A stretch of 64,000 nucleotides of DNA from assembly GCF_002159265.1 (NCBI RefSeq), contig NZ_NFHG01000008.1:62001-126000 (forward strand), read 5' to 3'. This document shows positions 43,914-53,099 of the stretch, one piece after another. The notes beneath the pieces are model-generated. The model made no database searches and was not told the origin of the DNA. It saw only the letters and a program-made list of their open reading frames with translations. Each line of letters starts with the position of its first letter. Position 1 is the stretch's first letter. Position numbers and translations under genes: made by a program. Origin of the DNA: Flavonifractor sp. An82. GTDB lineage: Bacteria; Bacillota; Clostridia; Oscillospirales; Oscillospiraceae.

Positions 43914-44666
43914 TCATTTTCCCAGCAGACCCAGCCGCTCCAGGATCAAAGCGGCCTGCTCCCGGGTCAGGGGAGCGCCGGGGGCGGTACCGTCAAAGAT
44001 CCCCGCCTCCTCCGCCTTCTTCCAGGCCGCTTTGGCCCAGTCGCTCACCGTCCGGGCGGAAACCGCCCCCTCCCGGGCGGCAAGGGCGGCGTCAAACTGC
44101 TCCTGCGTCATCTCCGGTTCACCCCCCTTCAGCCGCGCTTTCACATCGGCGCGGAGGGTATCCATGCTCTTGCCATGCTTGGGGAACCAGTGGCCCACAT
44201 CCGCGTGGTTGGAGGCCAGTCCCAGCTTACAGCCTTCCGCATGGTCGATGATGTCCCGCTCGGGGTCCAGGCCGTAGGTTTCGCACAGGTAGGCGCACAG
44301 CTCCACCGCCGTGTTGTATATCTGCTGGAAATAGGGCCCATTCTTCACCGGGTCGTATCCGATCATGGTGCCGCCTTTGTAGGTGTGTCCGGCGGGCTCC
44401 AGGATCTCAAAACTGATATGGGTGTTGTTGGCCGCGCCGCCGGCGTGCCACCCCCGCCAGTTCCAGGGCAGGGTCTCTGTGACGCCCCCCTGGTGGACAA
44501 AGGCATGGACACAGGCGTTTACCCCCGGTTTGTCCCAGGCCTTCAGAAATACGTTGACGTCGGGCTGGGCCACACCGGTGGAGTGGACCATGATGCCCTT
44601 TGGCTTGATGGTCCGTCCGGCCTTGTAGCAGTCGCTGTTGGTAAGAATATGCTCTGTGATGTGCAT
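43914..44666 (-). CDS. N-acetylmuramoyl-L-alanine amidase with C-terminal SLH-like motif
   Basis: Cleaves the bond between muramic acid and the stem peptide. A 250-residue protein: Amidase_2/PGRP fold at about 20-180, with KGIMVHSTGV, HAFVHQGG, WHAGG and a distal Zn-ligand region DHAEGCKLGLASNHADVGHW. The C-terminal ~60 residues (VSDWAKAAWKKAEEAGIFDG, PLTREQAALILERLGLL) look like one SLH-type motif. No signal peptide is seen, as in phage endolysins. ATG 44666 has GGAGGGG 6 bases upstream, favouring it over TTG 44672. Confidence 0.85.
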   Translation of the reverse strand: MHITEHILTNSDCYKAGRTIKPKGIMVHSTGVAQPDVNVFLKAWDKPGVNACVHAFVHQGGVTETLPWNWRGWHAGGAANNTHISFEILEPAGHTYKGGTMIGYDPVKNGPYFQQIYNTAVELCAYLCETYGLDPERDIIDHAEGCKLGLASNHADVGHWFPKHGKSMDTLRADVKARLKGGEPEMTQEQFDAALAAREGAVSARTVSDWAKAAWKKAEEAGIFDGTAPGAPLTREQAALILERLGLLGK

Positions 44667-44710
44667 TGGCAACCCCTCCGGGTCATCCTATGCTCATCAC
44701 ACGCCGTCGG

Positions 44711-45061
44711 TCATTCTCCCTCGGCTTTGGCCGCCTCCAGCTCCGCCCGGCGGGCGTCTCTGGCCTGGATGGTCTCCTTCAGACTTCTGGGCGGCCGGGC
44801 GTTGATGGTCTCCTGCCAGGTCAGCGCCCAGGCGCGCAGCTCCTCCAGCCCCTCCTCGCTCATGGGGAAGGACGTGGTCTCCTCCACCGTACTGTCCTGG
44901 AGCCGCCAGGGGCCCTCCCACACCTGGGCGGTCAGGGAGGGTGGATTTTCCTCATCCCCCTTCACCGGGTCCACCCGGTAGCGCATCCGGCCGGAACTGG
45001 CAGTCCAGAAGTTTTCATTCTCAAAGTGGGACAGCACCGGCAAAAACATGGTATCGTCCAT
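44711..45061 (-). CDS. Uncharacterised 116-residue protein
   Basis: A soluble protein with an N-terminal beta region (NFWTASSGRMRYRVDPVKGD, LTAQVWEGPWRLQDS) and a helical C-terminus (EEGLEELRAWALTWQETINA, ARRAELEAAKAEGE). AAGGAG precedes the ATG. No family recognised. It lies 44 bp upstream of the amidase gene and may be co-transcribed. Confidence 0.6.
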   Translation of the reverse strand: MDDTMFLPVLSHFENENFWTASSGRMRYRVDPVKGDEENPPSLTAQVWEGPWRLQDSTVEETTSFPMSEEGLEELRAWALTWQETINARPPRSLKETIQARDARRAELEAAKAEGE

Positions 45062-45083
45062 GGCGTCAACTCCTTGCAGTGGA

Positions 45084-45117
45084 AAAGCGTGGTATCCAGG
45101 TTATGATACCACGCTTT
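45084..45117. terminator. Terminator of the polar amino-acid ABC operon
   Basis: AAAGCGTGGTATC (45084-45096) and GATACCACGCTTT (45105-45117) form a perfect 13-bp stem. On the minus strand it is followed by TTTTCC, 10 bp after the glnQ-like stop. Confidence 0.8.
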
Positions 45118-45127
45118 GCGATTCTTT

Positions 45128-45913
45128 TCAATTCTCGGAATAGCGGGAGAGAAACTGGCGGGTACGCTCCTCCCGGGGCGACTCGATGACCTGCCGGGCG
45201 GGTCCCTGCTCCACGATCACGCCGCCGTCCATGAAGATCACCTGGTCGGCCACATCCCGGGCAAAGGCCATCTCATGGGTGACGATGATCATGGTGGTCT
45301 TCTGCTCGGCCAGGGAGCGGATGACCTTGAGCACTTCGCCGGTGAGCTCCGGGTCCAGGGCGGAGGTGGGCTCGTCAAAGCACAGGATGTCCGGCTTCAG
45401 GGCCAGAGCCCGGGCGATGGCCACCCGCTGCTGTTGGCCGCCGGAGAGCTGGTGCGGGTAGTGGTCCGCCCGGTCGGACAGGCCCATCTTTCCCAGCAGG
45501 CTCCGGCCCTCCACCTGGATCTCCTCCAGAATGGCCTTTTTATTCTGCTTGAAGTCGGGCCGCTCCTGGGCCAGCAGTTGGGGCGCCAGGGTCACGTTCT
45601 CCAGGGCGGTATACTGGGGGAACAGATTGAAGGACTGAAACACCAGACCGAAGTGGAGGCGCTTCTTGCGCACCTCGGCCTCCCGCTGGGTGGCGGGGTC
45701 ATCCGAATCAAAGAGAGTCTCCCCGTTGACCAGGATCTTGCCCTGATTGGGGGTCTCCAGGAAGTTGAGGCACCGCAGCAGGGTTGTTTTGCCCGAGCCG
45801 GAGGAGCCGATGATGGCCAAAGCCTGCCCCTGCTCCAGGGAAAAGCTGATATCCTCCAGCACCCGGGTGGCCCCAAAGTGCTTTTCAATGTGTTGTACAT
45901 CCAAAATAGGCAT
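45128..45913 (-). CDS. glnQ: Polar amino-acid ABC transporter ATP-binding protein (GlnQ-like)
   Basis: A 261-residue ATPase. Walker A GSSGSGKTTLLR, signature LSGGQQQRVAIARALA, Walker B ILCFDEPTSALDP and switch His in VTHEMAFA are intact, as in glutamine/cystine/histidine importers. ATG 45913 (MPILDVQHIEKHFG) has GGAGG 9 bases upstream; the longer frame enters the permease gene. Third gene of the operon. Confidence 0.93.
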   Translation of the reverse strand: MPILDVQHIEKHFGATRVLEDISFSLEQGQALAIIGSSGSGKTTLLRCLNFLETPNQGKILVNGETLFDSDDPATQREAEVRKKRLHFGLVFQSFNLFPQYTALENVTLAPQLLAQERPDFKQNKKAILEEIQVEGRSLLGKMGLSDRADHYPHQLSGGQQQRVAIARALALKPDILCFDEPTSALDPELTGEVLKVIRSLAEQKTTMIIVTHEMAFARDVADQVIFMDGGVIVEQGPARQVIESPREERTRQFLSRYSEN

Positions 45914-45926
45914 GGAGCGGGCCTCC

Positions 45927-46565
45927 TTACTTGAAATAGTCCAGCTTCTTCTCAAACCAGCCAAAGAGCAGGGTAAGAATGCCGTTGGCCACCAGATAGA
46001 ACACGGCGGTATAGAACAGGGGCCAGATCATGCCCTTCTTGATGTAGGACTCGCCCATCCAGATGATCTCATACACCGAGATGACCCGCACCAGGGCAGT
46101 GTCCTTCACCAGGGTGATGAACTCGTTGCCCATGGGGGGCACGATGCGCTTGATGACCTGGAGCAGGGTGACCTTGAAGAAGATCTGGCTGCGGGTCATA
46201 CCCAGCACCAGACCGGCCTCCTGCTGGCCCCGGGGCACCGACTGGATGCCGCCCCGGTAGATCTCGGAGAAGTAGCAGGCGTAGTTGATGACAAAGGTCA
46301 CCACCGCCGCGGTAAACCGGGGCAGCAGGGGCAGATCAAACATCAGACCCGGCCCGTAGAACACCACCATGATCTGGAGCATCAGGGGAGTGCCCCGGAT
46401 GATCCACACGATGGTCTTGACCACCGCCCGCAGGGGGGTACACCGGCTCATGGAGCCAAAGGAGATCACCAGACCCAGAGGCAGTGCAAACAGGAGGGTC
46501 AGGAGAAAGATCTCCAAAGTGACCACAAACCCCTCCAGCAGGGTGAGCGTAACAGACATCAGCAT
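45927..46565 (-). CDS. Polar amino-acid ABC transporter permease (GlnP-like)
   Basis: A 212-residue HisM/GlnP-type permease with about five membrane helices. The coupling loop is QQEAGLVLGMTRSQIFFKVTLLQ. ATG 46565 has GAGGG 7 bases upstream. It lies between the lipoprotein and ATPase genes of one importer. Confidence 0.92.
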   Translation of the reverse strand: MLMSVTLTLLEGFVVTLEIFLLTLLFALPLGLVISFGSMSRCTPLRAVVKTIVWIIRGTPLMLQIMVVFYGPGLMFDLPLLPRFTAAVVTFVINYACYFSEIYRGGIQSVPRGQQEAGLVLGMTRSQIFFKVTLLQVIKRIVPPMGNEFITLVKDTALVRVISVYEIIWMGESYIKKGMIWPLFYTAVFYLVANGILTLLFGWFEKKLDYFK

Positions 46566-46637
46566 ATCGTTTCCCTCTCTTGGACCGGGGAAGGGCAGAG
46601 AGCCCCCGGCTCTCTGCCCTGTTCCCTCAGAATGATC

Positions 46638-47489
46638 TTATTTCTCGATGACGGACTCCTGAACGCCGTAGGTGTTGGCCAGCTCCATGACGGTGCCGGC
46701 ATCATAGGCGTCCTTCCAGAAGGTGTTGAAGGCCTCGGTCAGGTCGGAGCCCTTGCGGAAGGCCACGCCATACTCCTCGTCGTTGAGCTGCACGGTATAG
46801 GTCAGCTCGGGATAGCTGGTACCCTCACCGATCATGGCGCCCGCCATCAGCAGGTCGATGACACAGGCGTCGGAGGCGCCGGAGGCCACCTCCATCAGGG
46901 CGTCGGCCTGGGTGGTCTTGGCCACGTAGGTCAGGCCCAGGGAGTCCAGCTGCGCAGCGCCGGCGGAGCCGTTCTCCACGGCGAAGTTCAGGCCGCTGAG
47001 GCTGTCCACGGTCTGGTAGTCCTCAGCCTTGTCGGCGGGAATCACCACCACCTGGCCGTTGCGGCAATAGGGCTCGGACACAGAGGCGCCGGCCAGCACC
47101 TCATCGTTGATGGTCATGCCATTCCAGATCACGTCGATGCCCTTGGTGTCCAGCTCCATCAGCTTGTTGTCCCAGTTGATCTCCAGGAACTCCACCTTTA
47201 CGCCCAGGCTCTCGGCAAAGGCCTTGGCCATATCAGCGTCAAAGCCGATCCACTCGCCGTTCTCATCCTTATAATCCATGGGGGCAAAGTCGGTCATGCC
47301 CACCACCAGGGTGCCCTTCTCCTTCACATAGGCCAGGTCGCTCTCAGCGGCGGGAGACTCGGTATTCACATCGGGGGTCTGGCTGTTGCCGGCAGGGGTA
47401 TTGGCGCTGCCGGTAGTGCCGCCGCCGCAGGCGGTCAGGGCAAAGGTCAGGCCCAGCGCAAGGGCCAGAGCGGTCAGTCTGCGTTTCAT
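46638..47489 (-). CDS. Polar amino-acid ABC transporter substrate-binding lipoprotein
   Basis: A 283-residue lipoprotein. Lipobox LTACGGG (Cys about 21), then a Thr/Pro/Ser spacer and a SBP family 3 domain (about 50-280), with GTLVVGMTDFAPMDYKDENG and WIGFDADMAKAFAESLG. The ligand is likely an amino acid; homologues bind cystine or glutamine. ATG 47489 has GGAGGA 7 bases upstream, which overlaps the ATG at 47495. Confidence 0.92.
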   Translation of the reverse strand: MKRRLTALALALGLTFALTACGGGTTGSANTPAGNSQTPDVNTESPAAESDLAYVKEKGTLVVGMTDFAPMDYKDENGEWIGFDADMAKAFAESLGVKVEFLEINWDNKLMELDTKGIDVIWNGMTINDEVLAGASVSEPYCRNGQVVVIPADKAEDYQTVDSLSGLNFAVENGSAGAAQLDSLGLTYVAKTTQADALMEVASGASDACVIDLLMAGAMIGEGTSYPELTYTVQLNDEEYGVAFRKGSDLTEAFNTFWKDAYDAGTVMELANTYGVQESVIEK

Positions 47490-47529
47490 GTACATTCCTC
47501 CAAACCATGTATGTGGTGGTTGCTTTCGT

Positions 47530-47558
47530 ATATTACCACACTAAAGCGTTATTGTAAA
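47530..47558 (-). promoter_or_regulatory. Sigma-A promoter of the polar amino-acid ABC operon
   Basis: On the minus strand: TTTACA (47558-47553), a 17-bp spacer and TAATAT (47535-47530), 41 bp before the lipoprotein start. Confidence 0.7.
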
Positions 47559-47567
47559 GAGGAATTT

Positions 47568-48155
47568 TCACTTTTCTCCCTGTCGCTCCGCCGCCCGGCG
47601 GAAATCCGTCTGGGTGTTGATATTCCACAGGGCCCGCTCCAGGTCGAAGCCTCCCAGGTCGTCCTCCTCCAGCCAGCGGCAGTCCACCCGGTCCAGCAGG
47701 GCCTTCACCGCCCGGCGTCCCTCATCCAGGCAGGCGGTCAGGGCGGGCAGACAGCTGCGGCGATACAGGGCAAACAGGGGCTCCACGCCCCCGTCCCGAC
47801 GCCGGATGACGCAGGCATCCCCATCCCCCGCCCCGGCCAGCACCCGCCGGGCCAGGTCCGGGCTGGCAAAGGGCAGATCCACGGCGGTCAGAAAGACCGC
47901 CTCCGCCCCGGTGCGCAGGAAGGCGGCCTCCAGTCCCGCCAGAGGGCCCTGTCCCGGCCGCAGGTCGGGCAGCTCCTTCCGGCCGGGATAGCGCCCTGGC
48001 CGGTCCACCGACACATACACCTGGTCGAAAAGGGGTGCAAGACCTTCCGTCATCCGGTCCAGGAAGCTCTGTCCCTCCAGGGTCAGCCCCGCCTTGTCCC
48101 GACCCATCCGGCGGCTCTGTCCGCCGGACAGGACCACCGCAATGGCATGCTCCAT
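47568..48155 (-). CDS. mobA: Molybdenum cofactor guanylyltransferase
   Basis: Transfers GMP from GTP to molybdopterin to make MGD cofactor. A 195-residue protein with the nucleotidyltransferase loop LSGGQSRRMGRDKAGL (9-24) and VFLTAVDLPFASPDL carrying the metal-binding Asp. AAGGAGGGG precedes the ATG. No other molybdenum genes lie in this window. Confidence 0.9.
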   Translation of the reverse strand: MEHAIAVVLSGGQSRRMGRDKAGLTLEGQSFLDRMTEGLAPLFDQVYVSVDRPGRYPGRKELPDLRPGQGPLAGLEAAFLRTGAEAVFLTAVDLPFASPDLARRVLAGAGDGDACVIRRRDGGVEPLFALYRRSCLPALTACLDEGRRAVKALLDRVDCRWLEEDDLGGFDLERALWNINTQTDFRRAAERQGEK

Positions 48156-48292
48156 ATCCGCCCCTCCTTTTGAATCTGATTGATTTTGCCATTGTACCAG
48201 AAAAAATTACCCCAGTCAAAAACCGTATAGAAGTCTTTTCCCCTCCATATCCTCTCCAACAGAGCATTTGAGCATTGGAGGCGTCACAGACG

Positions 48293-49426
48293 ATGAAAAA
48301 ACTGGCCGCGGCCCTGCTGGCCGCCACCCTACTGGCTCTGCCCGTTCAGGCCGCCCCGGCCGCGCCCACCGTGGACGCAGCGGGCGCCGTGCTGATGGAA
48401 AAGGAGACGGGCACCGTTCTGTACGAGCAAAACGCCCACGACAAGCTGGAACCCGCCAGCGTCACCAAGGTCATGACCCTGCTGCTGGTAATGGAGGCCA
48501 TCGACAGCGGCAGTCTGTCCAGAGAGGATATGGTCACCGTATCCGCCTACGCCGCCTCCATGGGCGGCTCCCAGGTCTATTTAAAGGAAGGGGAGCAGAT
48601 GACGGTGAACGATCTGCTCAAGGCGGTGGCGGTAGCCTCGGGCAACGACGCCTCGGTGGCCCTGGCCGAGCACCTGTGCGGCAGCGAGGAGGCCTTTGTG
48701 GCCAAGATGAATGAGCGGGCCGCCCAGCTGGGCATGGCAGACACCTGCTTTGTCAACTGTACCGGCCTGCCGGCGGCGGGCCATCTCACCTCCGCCTATG
48801 ACATTGCCCTGATGAGCCGGGAGTTGATTTTGAACCACCCCTCCATCCGGGACTACACCACCATCTGGATGGATACCCTGCGGGACGGCCAGTTCCAGCT
48901 GGCCAACACCAACAAGCTGATCCGGTTCTATGAGGGAGCCACCGGTCTGAAGACCGGCTCCACCGACGCGGCGGGCTACTGCCTGTCCGCCACGGCGGAG
49001 CGGGACGGCATGGAGCTCATCGCCGTCATCCTCAAGTCCTCCACCAAGGACACCCGGACAGCCGCCGCCCAAACCCTGCTCAACTACGGTTTTGCCAACT
49101 ACACCCTGATGGATGTTTACCCGTCCCAGGCTCTGCCGCCGGTGAGCGTGCTGCTGGGCCAGAGTGAGACTGTCCAGCCCGTGCTGGCCCAGCCCTCCCG
49201 TATCCTGATCAGCCGGTCCATGGTCAATCAGATGGAGACCCAGCTGGAGCTGTGTGAGGACGTGGAGGCCCCCGTGGAGGCGGGCCAGACTTTGGGACAG
49301 ATGACGGTCACCGCCGGGGATCAGGTTTTGGCCCAGATCCCCATCGTGTCCGACCAGGCCGTGGAACGGCTCAGCGCTCCCGGCATCTTCCTGCGCCTGA
49401 TGCGCACCCTGCTGATGGCAGGTTAA
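48293..49426 (+). CDS. D-alanyl-D-alanine carboxypeptidase (DacF-like, PBP5 family)
   Basis: Trims the terminal D-Ala of peptidoglycan stem peptides. A 377-residue protein: signal peptide (1-20, AALLAATLLALPVQA), then the serine peptidase S11 domain with SxxK ASVTK, SxN SGN and KTG GLKTGST, all intact. A PBP5 C-terminal beta domain (about 285-360) and an amphipathic tail follow. ATG 48293 gives a proper signal peptide, with GGAGG 11 bases upstream. Sporulation or vegetative use cannot be told apart here. Confidence 0.93.
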   Translation: MKKLAAALLAATLLALPVQAAPAAPTVDAAGAVLMEKETGTVLYEQNAHDKLEPASVTKVMTLLLVMEAIDSGSLSREDMVTVSAYAASMGGSQVYLKEGEQMTVNDLLKAVAVASGNDASVALAEHLCGSEEAFVAKMNERAAQLGMADTCFVNCTGLPAAGHLTSAYDIALMSRELILNHPSIRDYTTIWMDTLRDGQFQLANTNKLIRFYEGATGLKTGSTDAAGYCLSATAERDGMELIAVILKSSTKDTRTAAAQTLLNYGFANYTLMDVYPSQALPPVSVLLGQSETVQPVLAQPSRILISRSMVNQMETQLELCEDVEAPVEAGQTLGQMTVTAGDQVLAQIPIVSDQAVERLSAPGIFLRLMRTLLMAG

Positions 49427-49439
49427 TATGGGTTCCACA

Positions 49440-49470
49440 GGGGCAGCCGCAGATCACCTGCGGCTGCCCC
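49440..49470 (+). terminator. Terminator of the carboxypeptidase gene
   Basis: GGGGCAGCCGCAG (49440-49452) and CTGCGGCTGCCCC (49458-49470) form a perfect 13-bp stem with a 5-base loop. Confidence 0.8.
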
Positions 49471-49491
49471 TGCGCGTTCTTTACAAAAGGG

Positions 49492-49589
49492 AATCCGTAT
49501 ATTGCTGGAAATTTTACATCTTGATTGGTAATCCGTGTCTTGACTATCCGACCATATCGTTGTATACTTTACACAAATAAAATCCGTGT
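49492..49589 (+). promoter_or_regulatory. Glycogen operon promoter with three AATCCGTRT repeats
   Basis: Promoter TTGACT (49540-49545), a 17-bp spacer and TATACT (49563-49568). Direct repeats AATCCGTAT (49492-49500), AATCCGTGT (49530-49538) and AATCCGTGT (49581-49589) lie upstream of, against and downstream of the promoter, as binding sites of a regulator might. Fills the gap before glgB. Confidence 0.65.
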
Positions 49590-49681
49590 ATTTTGGATTT
49601 TATTTATTACCAATGACAAGAACCCCCAGTTTACGCCATTTTGGCGCATCTTGGGACGTTTCCAACAAGGAGAGGATACCT

Positions 49682-51829
49682 ATGGCTTCCACCAAACCGA
49701 ATACGATCCTCCATGACTTCTCCCAGGGACACGCGGTACGGGCCCAGGAATTTATGGGCGCTCATCCCGCAGTCCGGGACGGGCAGGACGGCTGGGTATT
49801 CCGGGTCTGGGCGCCCCATGCCAAATCGGTCGCCGTCATGGGCGATTTCAATGGCTGGAATGACTCCGACCATCCCATGGAGCTGCTGAGCGACGGCGTC
49901 TGGGAGACCTTTATTCCCGGTCTGAAGCAGTTCGACAGCTATAAATACGCAGTCCATACCGCCTCCGGCCGGGTGCTGGCCAAGGCGGACCCCTATGCCT
50001 TCCACGCCGAGACCCGTCCCGGCAACGCCTCCAAGCTGTATGACCTGTCCGGCTACGGCTGGGGGGACGACGGCTGGATGGATTACCGGAAAAAGAACCC
50101 CATTTACCAGAAACCGCTGAATATTTATGAAGTCCATCTGGGCTCCTGGCGGCGCACCGGCGAGGATGAAATGCTCTCCTACCGGGATATTGGCAAGTAT
50201 CTGGTGCCCTATGTGAAGGAGATGGGTTTCACCCATGTGGAGCTGCTTCCCATCACCGAGCACCCCCTGGACGCCTCCTGGGGCTACCAGTGCACCGGCT
50301 ACTTTGCAGCCACCAGCCGTTTCGGCACTCCCCACGACTTCATGTGGCTGGTGGACCAGCTCCATCAGGCCGGCATCGGCGTGATCCTGGACTGGGTGCC
50401 CGCCCACTTCCCCAAGGACGCCTTTGGTCTGTACGAGTTTGACGGCGAGCCCTGCTATGAGTATGCCGACACCCGCAAGGGTGAGCATGCCGACTGGGGC
50501 ACCCGTGTGTTTGATTACGCCCGCCACGAGGTCCGCTCCTTCCTGTTCTCCTCCGCCCTCTTCTGGCTGGAGCAGTTCCATATCGACGGTCTGCGTGTGG
50601 ACGCGGTGGCCTCCATGCTCTATCTGGACTATGGCCGTCAGGGCGGCGAGTGGGTACCCAACATGTTCGGCGGCCACGAGAATCTGGAGGCCGTGGACTT
50701 CATCCAGGAGCTCAACGGCCATATCTTCCAGGCCCATCCCGACGTGATGATGATCGCCGAGGAGTCCACCGCCTGGCCCCGGGTGTCCCACCCGGTGGGC
50801 GAGGGCGGTCTGGAGGGCGGCCTGGGCTTTAACCTGAAATGGAACATGGGCTGGATGAACGACATCCTCCACTATATCAAGCTGGACCCCTACTTCCGTC
50901 AGTTCAACCACAAGGACATCACCTTCTCCCTGATGTACGCCTTCTCGGAGAACTTCGTGCTCCCCCTGTCCCACGACGAGGTGGTGCACATGAAGGGCTC
51001 CCTCATCAACAAGATGCCCGGCACCAACGAGGAGAAGTTTGCCGGCGTGCGGGCCTTCTACACCTATATGCTCACCCATCCCGGCAAAAAGCTGCTGATG
51101 ATGGGCAGCGAGTTCGGCCAGTGGAACGAGTGGCACTATGAGCACTCCCTGGACTGGCACCTGCTGGACCCGGATCAGGAGTGGGCCGTGCCTCACCGCC
51201 AGCTGCAGCAGTACTTCAAGCAGGCCAACGCCTTCTATCTGGCCCACCCCGAGCTGTGGGAGCTGGATTTCTCCTGGGAGGGCTTCGAGTGGATCGAGGC
51301 CAACGACAACCAGGCCAACACCGTGGCCTTCCTCCGGAAGGATACCAAGGGAGACGCCCTGGTTATCGTGTGCAACTTCTCTCCCGTGGACCGCACCGGT
51401 TATACCGTGGGCGTGCCTGTACCCGGCGTCTACACCTGCATCTTCAACTCCGACGACCCCGACTTCGGCGGCAAGGGGGGCGGCGATCATGAGCCGGTCC
51501 GCAGCCGCTATGTGGAGAGCCAGGGCCGGGAGCAGTCCATCACCATCTCCCTGCCGCCCATGAGCGCGGTGATCTATAAGTGTACCCGCAAGTTCCCCGT
51601 CCGCAAGAAAAAGGCGGACAAGGAAGCTTCCCTCAAGCCCGCCGTGCGCAAGAAGGCTGCTTCTCCCGCCGTGAAGGCCCCCGCCGCCAAGCCCGCCGTC
51701 CGCAAAAAGGCGGCCGCCCCGGCGGTAAAGGAGCCGGCCCCCAAGCCCGCCGTGCGCAAGAAGGCCGCCGCCCCCGCCGTCAAGGCAGAGAGCCCCAAGC
51801 CTGTGGTACGCAAGAAAAAGGAAAAGTAA
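49682..51829 (+). CDS. glgB: 1,4-alpha-glucan branching enzyme with histone-H1-like tail
   Basis: Makes alpha-1,6 branches in glycogen. A 715-residue protein: CBM48 (about 30-130), GH13 catalytic barrel with DGLRVDAVASM (nucleophile Asp), MMIAEEST (acid Glu) and LSHDEV, and the C-terminal all-beta domain to about 635. The last ~75 residues are a Lys/Ala/Pro-rich tail built of KPAVRKKAA-type repeats, not part of normal GlgB. AAGGAGAGG precedes ATG 49682. A longer frame starting at 49586 has no support. First gene of glgBCDA. Confidence 0.96.
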   Translation: MASTKPNTILHDFSQGHAVRAQEFMGAHPAVRDGQDGWVFRVWAPHAKSVAVMGDFNGWNDSDHPMELLSDGVWETFIPGLKQFDSYKYAVHTASGRVLAKADPYAFHAETRPGNASKLYDLSGYGWGDDGWMDYRKKNPIYQKPLNIYEVHLGSWRRTGEDEMLSYRDIGKYLVPYVKEMGFTHVELLPITEHPLDASWGYQCTGYFAATSRFGTPHDFMWLVDQLHQAGIGVILDWVPAHFPKDAFGLYEFDGEPCYEYADTRKGEHADWGTRVFDYARHEVRSFLFSSALFWLEQFHIDGLRVDAVASMLYLDYGRQGGEWVPNMFGGHENLEAVDFIQELNGHIFQAHPDVMMIAEESTAWPRVSHPVGEGGLEGGLGFNLKWNMGWMNDILHYIKLDPYFRQFNHKDITFSLMYAFSENFVLPLSHDEVVHMKGSLINKMPGTNEEKFAGVRAFYTYMLTHPGKKLLMMGSEFGQWNEWHYEHSLDWHLLDPDQEWAVPHRQLQQYFKQANAFYLAHPELWELDFSWEGFEWIEANDNQANTVAFLRKDTKGDALVIVCNFSPVDRTGYTVGVPVPGVYTCIFNSDDPDFGGKGGGDHEPVRSRYVESQGREQSITISLPPMSAVIYKCTRKFPVRKKKADKEASLKPAVRKKAASPAVKAPAAKPAVRKKAAAPAVKEPAPKPAVRKKAAAPAVKAESPKPVVRKKKEK

Positions 51830-51890
51830 CCCCTCTCCGAACGGTTCGGAGATTTCAGGTTAGTCCCAGTTCAAACTCTGAGGTGATAGA

Positions 51891-53099
51891 ATGAAAAAGG
51901 AATGTGTCGCCATGTTGCTGGCGGGTGGTCAGGGAAGTCGCCTGCACGCCCTCACCAGCCATGTGGCCAAGCCCGCAGTACCCTTCGGCGGTAAGTACCG
52001 CATCATCGATTTCCCCCTGTCCAACTGCATCAATTCCGGCATTGACACCGTGGGCGTGCTGACCCAGTACCGTCCCATGGAGCTCAACGCCTACATCGGC
52101 AACGGCGAGCCCTGGGATCTGGACCGCTCCTACGGCGGCGTCCATATCCTGCCCCCCTACATGCGCGAGGGCGAGAAGGGCACCTGGTACAAGGGTACCG
52201 CCAACGCCATTTATCAGAACATCAACTTCCTGGATACCTATGATCCCGATTACGTGCTCATCCTGTCGGGCGACCACGTATATAAGATGGATTATGCCGA
52301 TATGCTCCGCCGCCACAAGGAGGCCCAGGCCGCCTGCACCATCTCCGTGCTGGAGGTTCCCATGGCGGAGGCTCCCCGCTTCGGCATCATGAATGTCAAC
52401 GAGAATGACGACATCTATGAGTTCGAGGAGAAGCCCAAGAAGCCCAAGAGCAATCTGGCCTCCATGGGTATCTACATCTTCACCTGGAAGAAACTGCGGG
52501 AATACCTGATCGCTGACGAGGAGAATGAGAAGAGCGCCAACGACTTTGGCAAGAATATCATCCCCGCCATGCTGGAGGCCGGCGAGAAGCTGACCGCCTA
52601 TCGCTTCAAGGGCTACTGGAAGGACGTGGGCACCATTGACTCCCTGTGGGACGCCAACATGGATATGCTCTCTCCCGACAACGGCATCGACCTGTACGAC
52701 TCCGAGTGGCCCATTTTTGCCCGCACCCCCACCAAGCCCCCTCACTTTATGGGCAAGAACGCCAAGGTGGACCACTCCATGGTCACCGGCGGCTGTGAGG
52801 TCTACGGCACTGTGGAGAATTCCGTCCTGTTCCACTCGGTCATCGTGGAGGAGGGCGCCGTGGTGCGCTACTCCATCCTGATGCCCGGCACCGTGGTCAA
52901 GGCGGGCGCCGTGGTGGAGTACTCCATCATCGCGGAAAACAGCGTCATCGGCGAGCGGGCCCGTGTGGGCGCCTCCCCCGACGGCTCCGAGGAGTGGGGC
53001 GTGGCCGTGGTGGCCCAGAACCTCACCGTGGGCCCTGACGCTGTGGTCTCTCCCAAGGCCATGATTACTCGTAACGTGAAAGGAGGTGGGGTGAAATGA
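51891..53099 (+). CDS. glgC: Glucose-1-phosphate adenylyltransferase
   Basis: Makes ADP-glucose, the committed step of glycogen synthesis. A 402-residue protein. N-terminal nucleotidyltransferase: [41 protein letters not shown]-terminal left-handed beta helix with hexapeptide-like repeats (about 290-400). GAGGTGA precedes the ATG. It overlaps glgD by 4 bases. Confidence 0.96.
   Translation: MKKECVAMLLAGGQGSRLHALTSHVAKPAVPFGGKYRIIDFPLSNCINSGIDTVGVLTQYRPMELNAYIGNGEPWDLDRSYGGVHILPPYMREGEKGTWYKGTANAIYQNINFLDTYDPDYVLILSGDHVYKMDYADMLRRHKEAQAACTISVLEVPMAEAPRFGIMNVNENDDIYEFEEKPKKPKSNLASMGIYIFTWKKLREYLIADEENEKSANDFGKNIIPAMLEAGEKLTAYRFKGYWKDVGTIDSLWDANMDMLSPDNGIDLYDSEWPIFARTPTKPPHFMGKNAKVDHSMVTGGCEVYGTVENSVLFHSVIVEEGAVVRYSILMPGTVVKAGAVVEYSIIAENSVIGERARVGASPDGSEEWGVAVVAQNLTVGPDAVVSPKAMITRNVKGGGVK

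Noticed and set aside
43914-45061. Prophage remnant around the amidase
   Set aside because: The amidase resembles an endolysin, but no holin, tail or integrase genes flank it.
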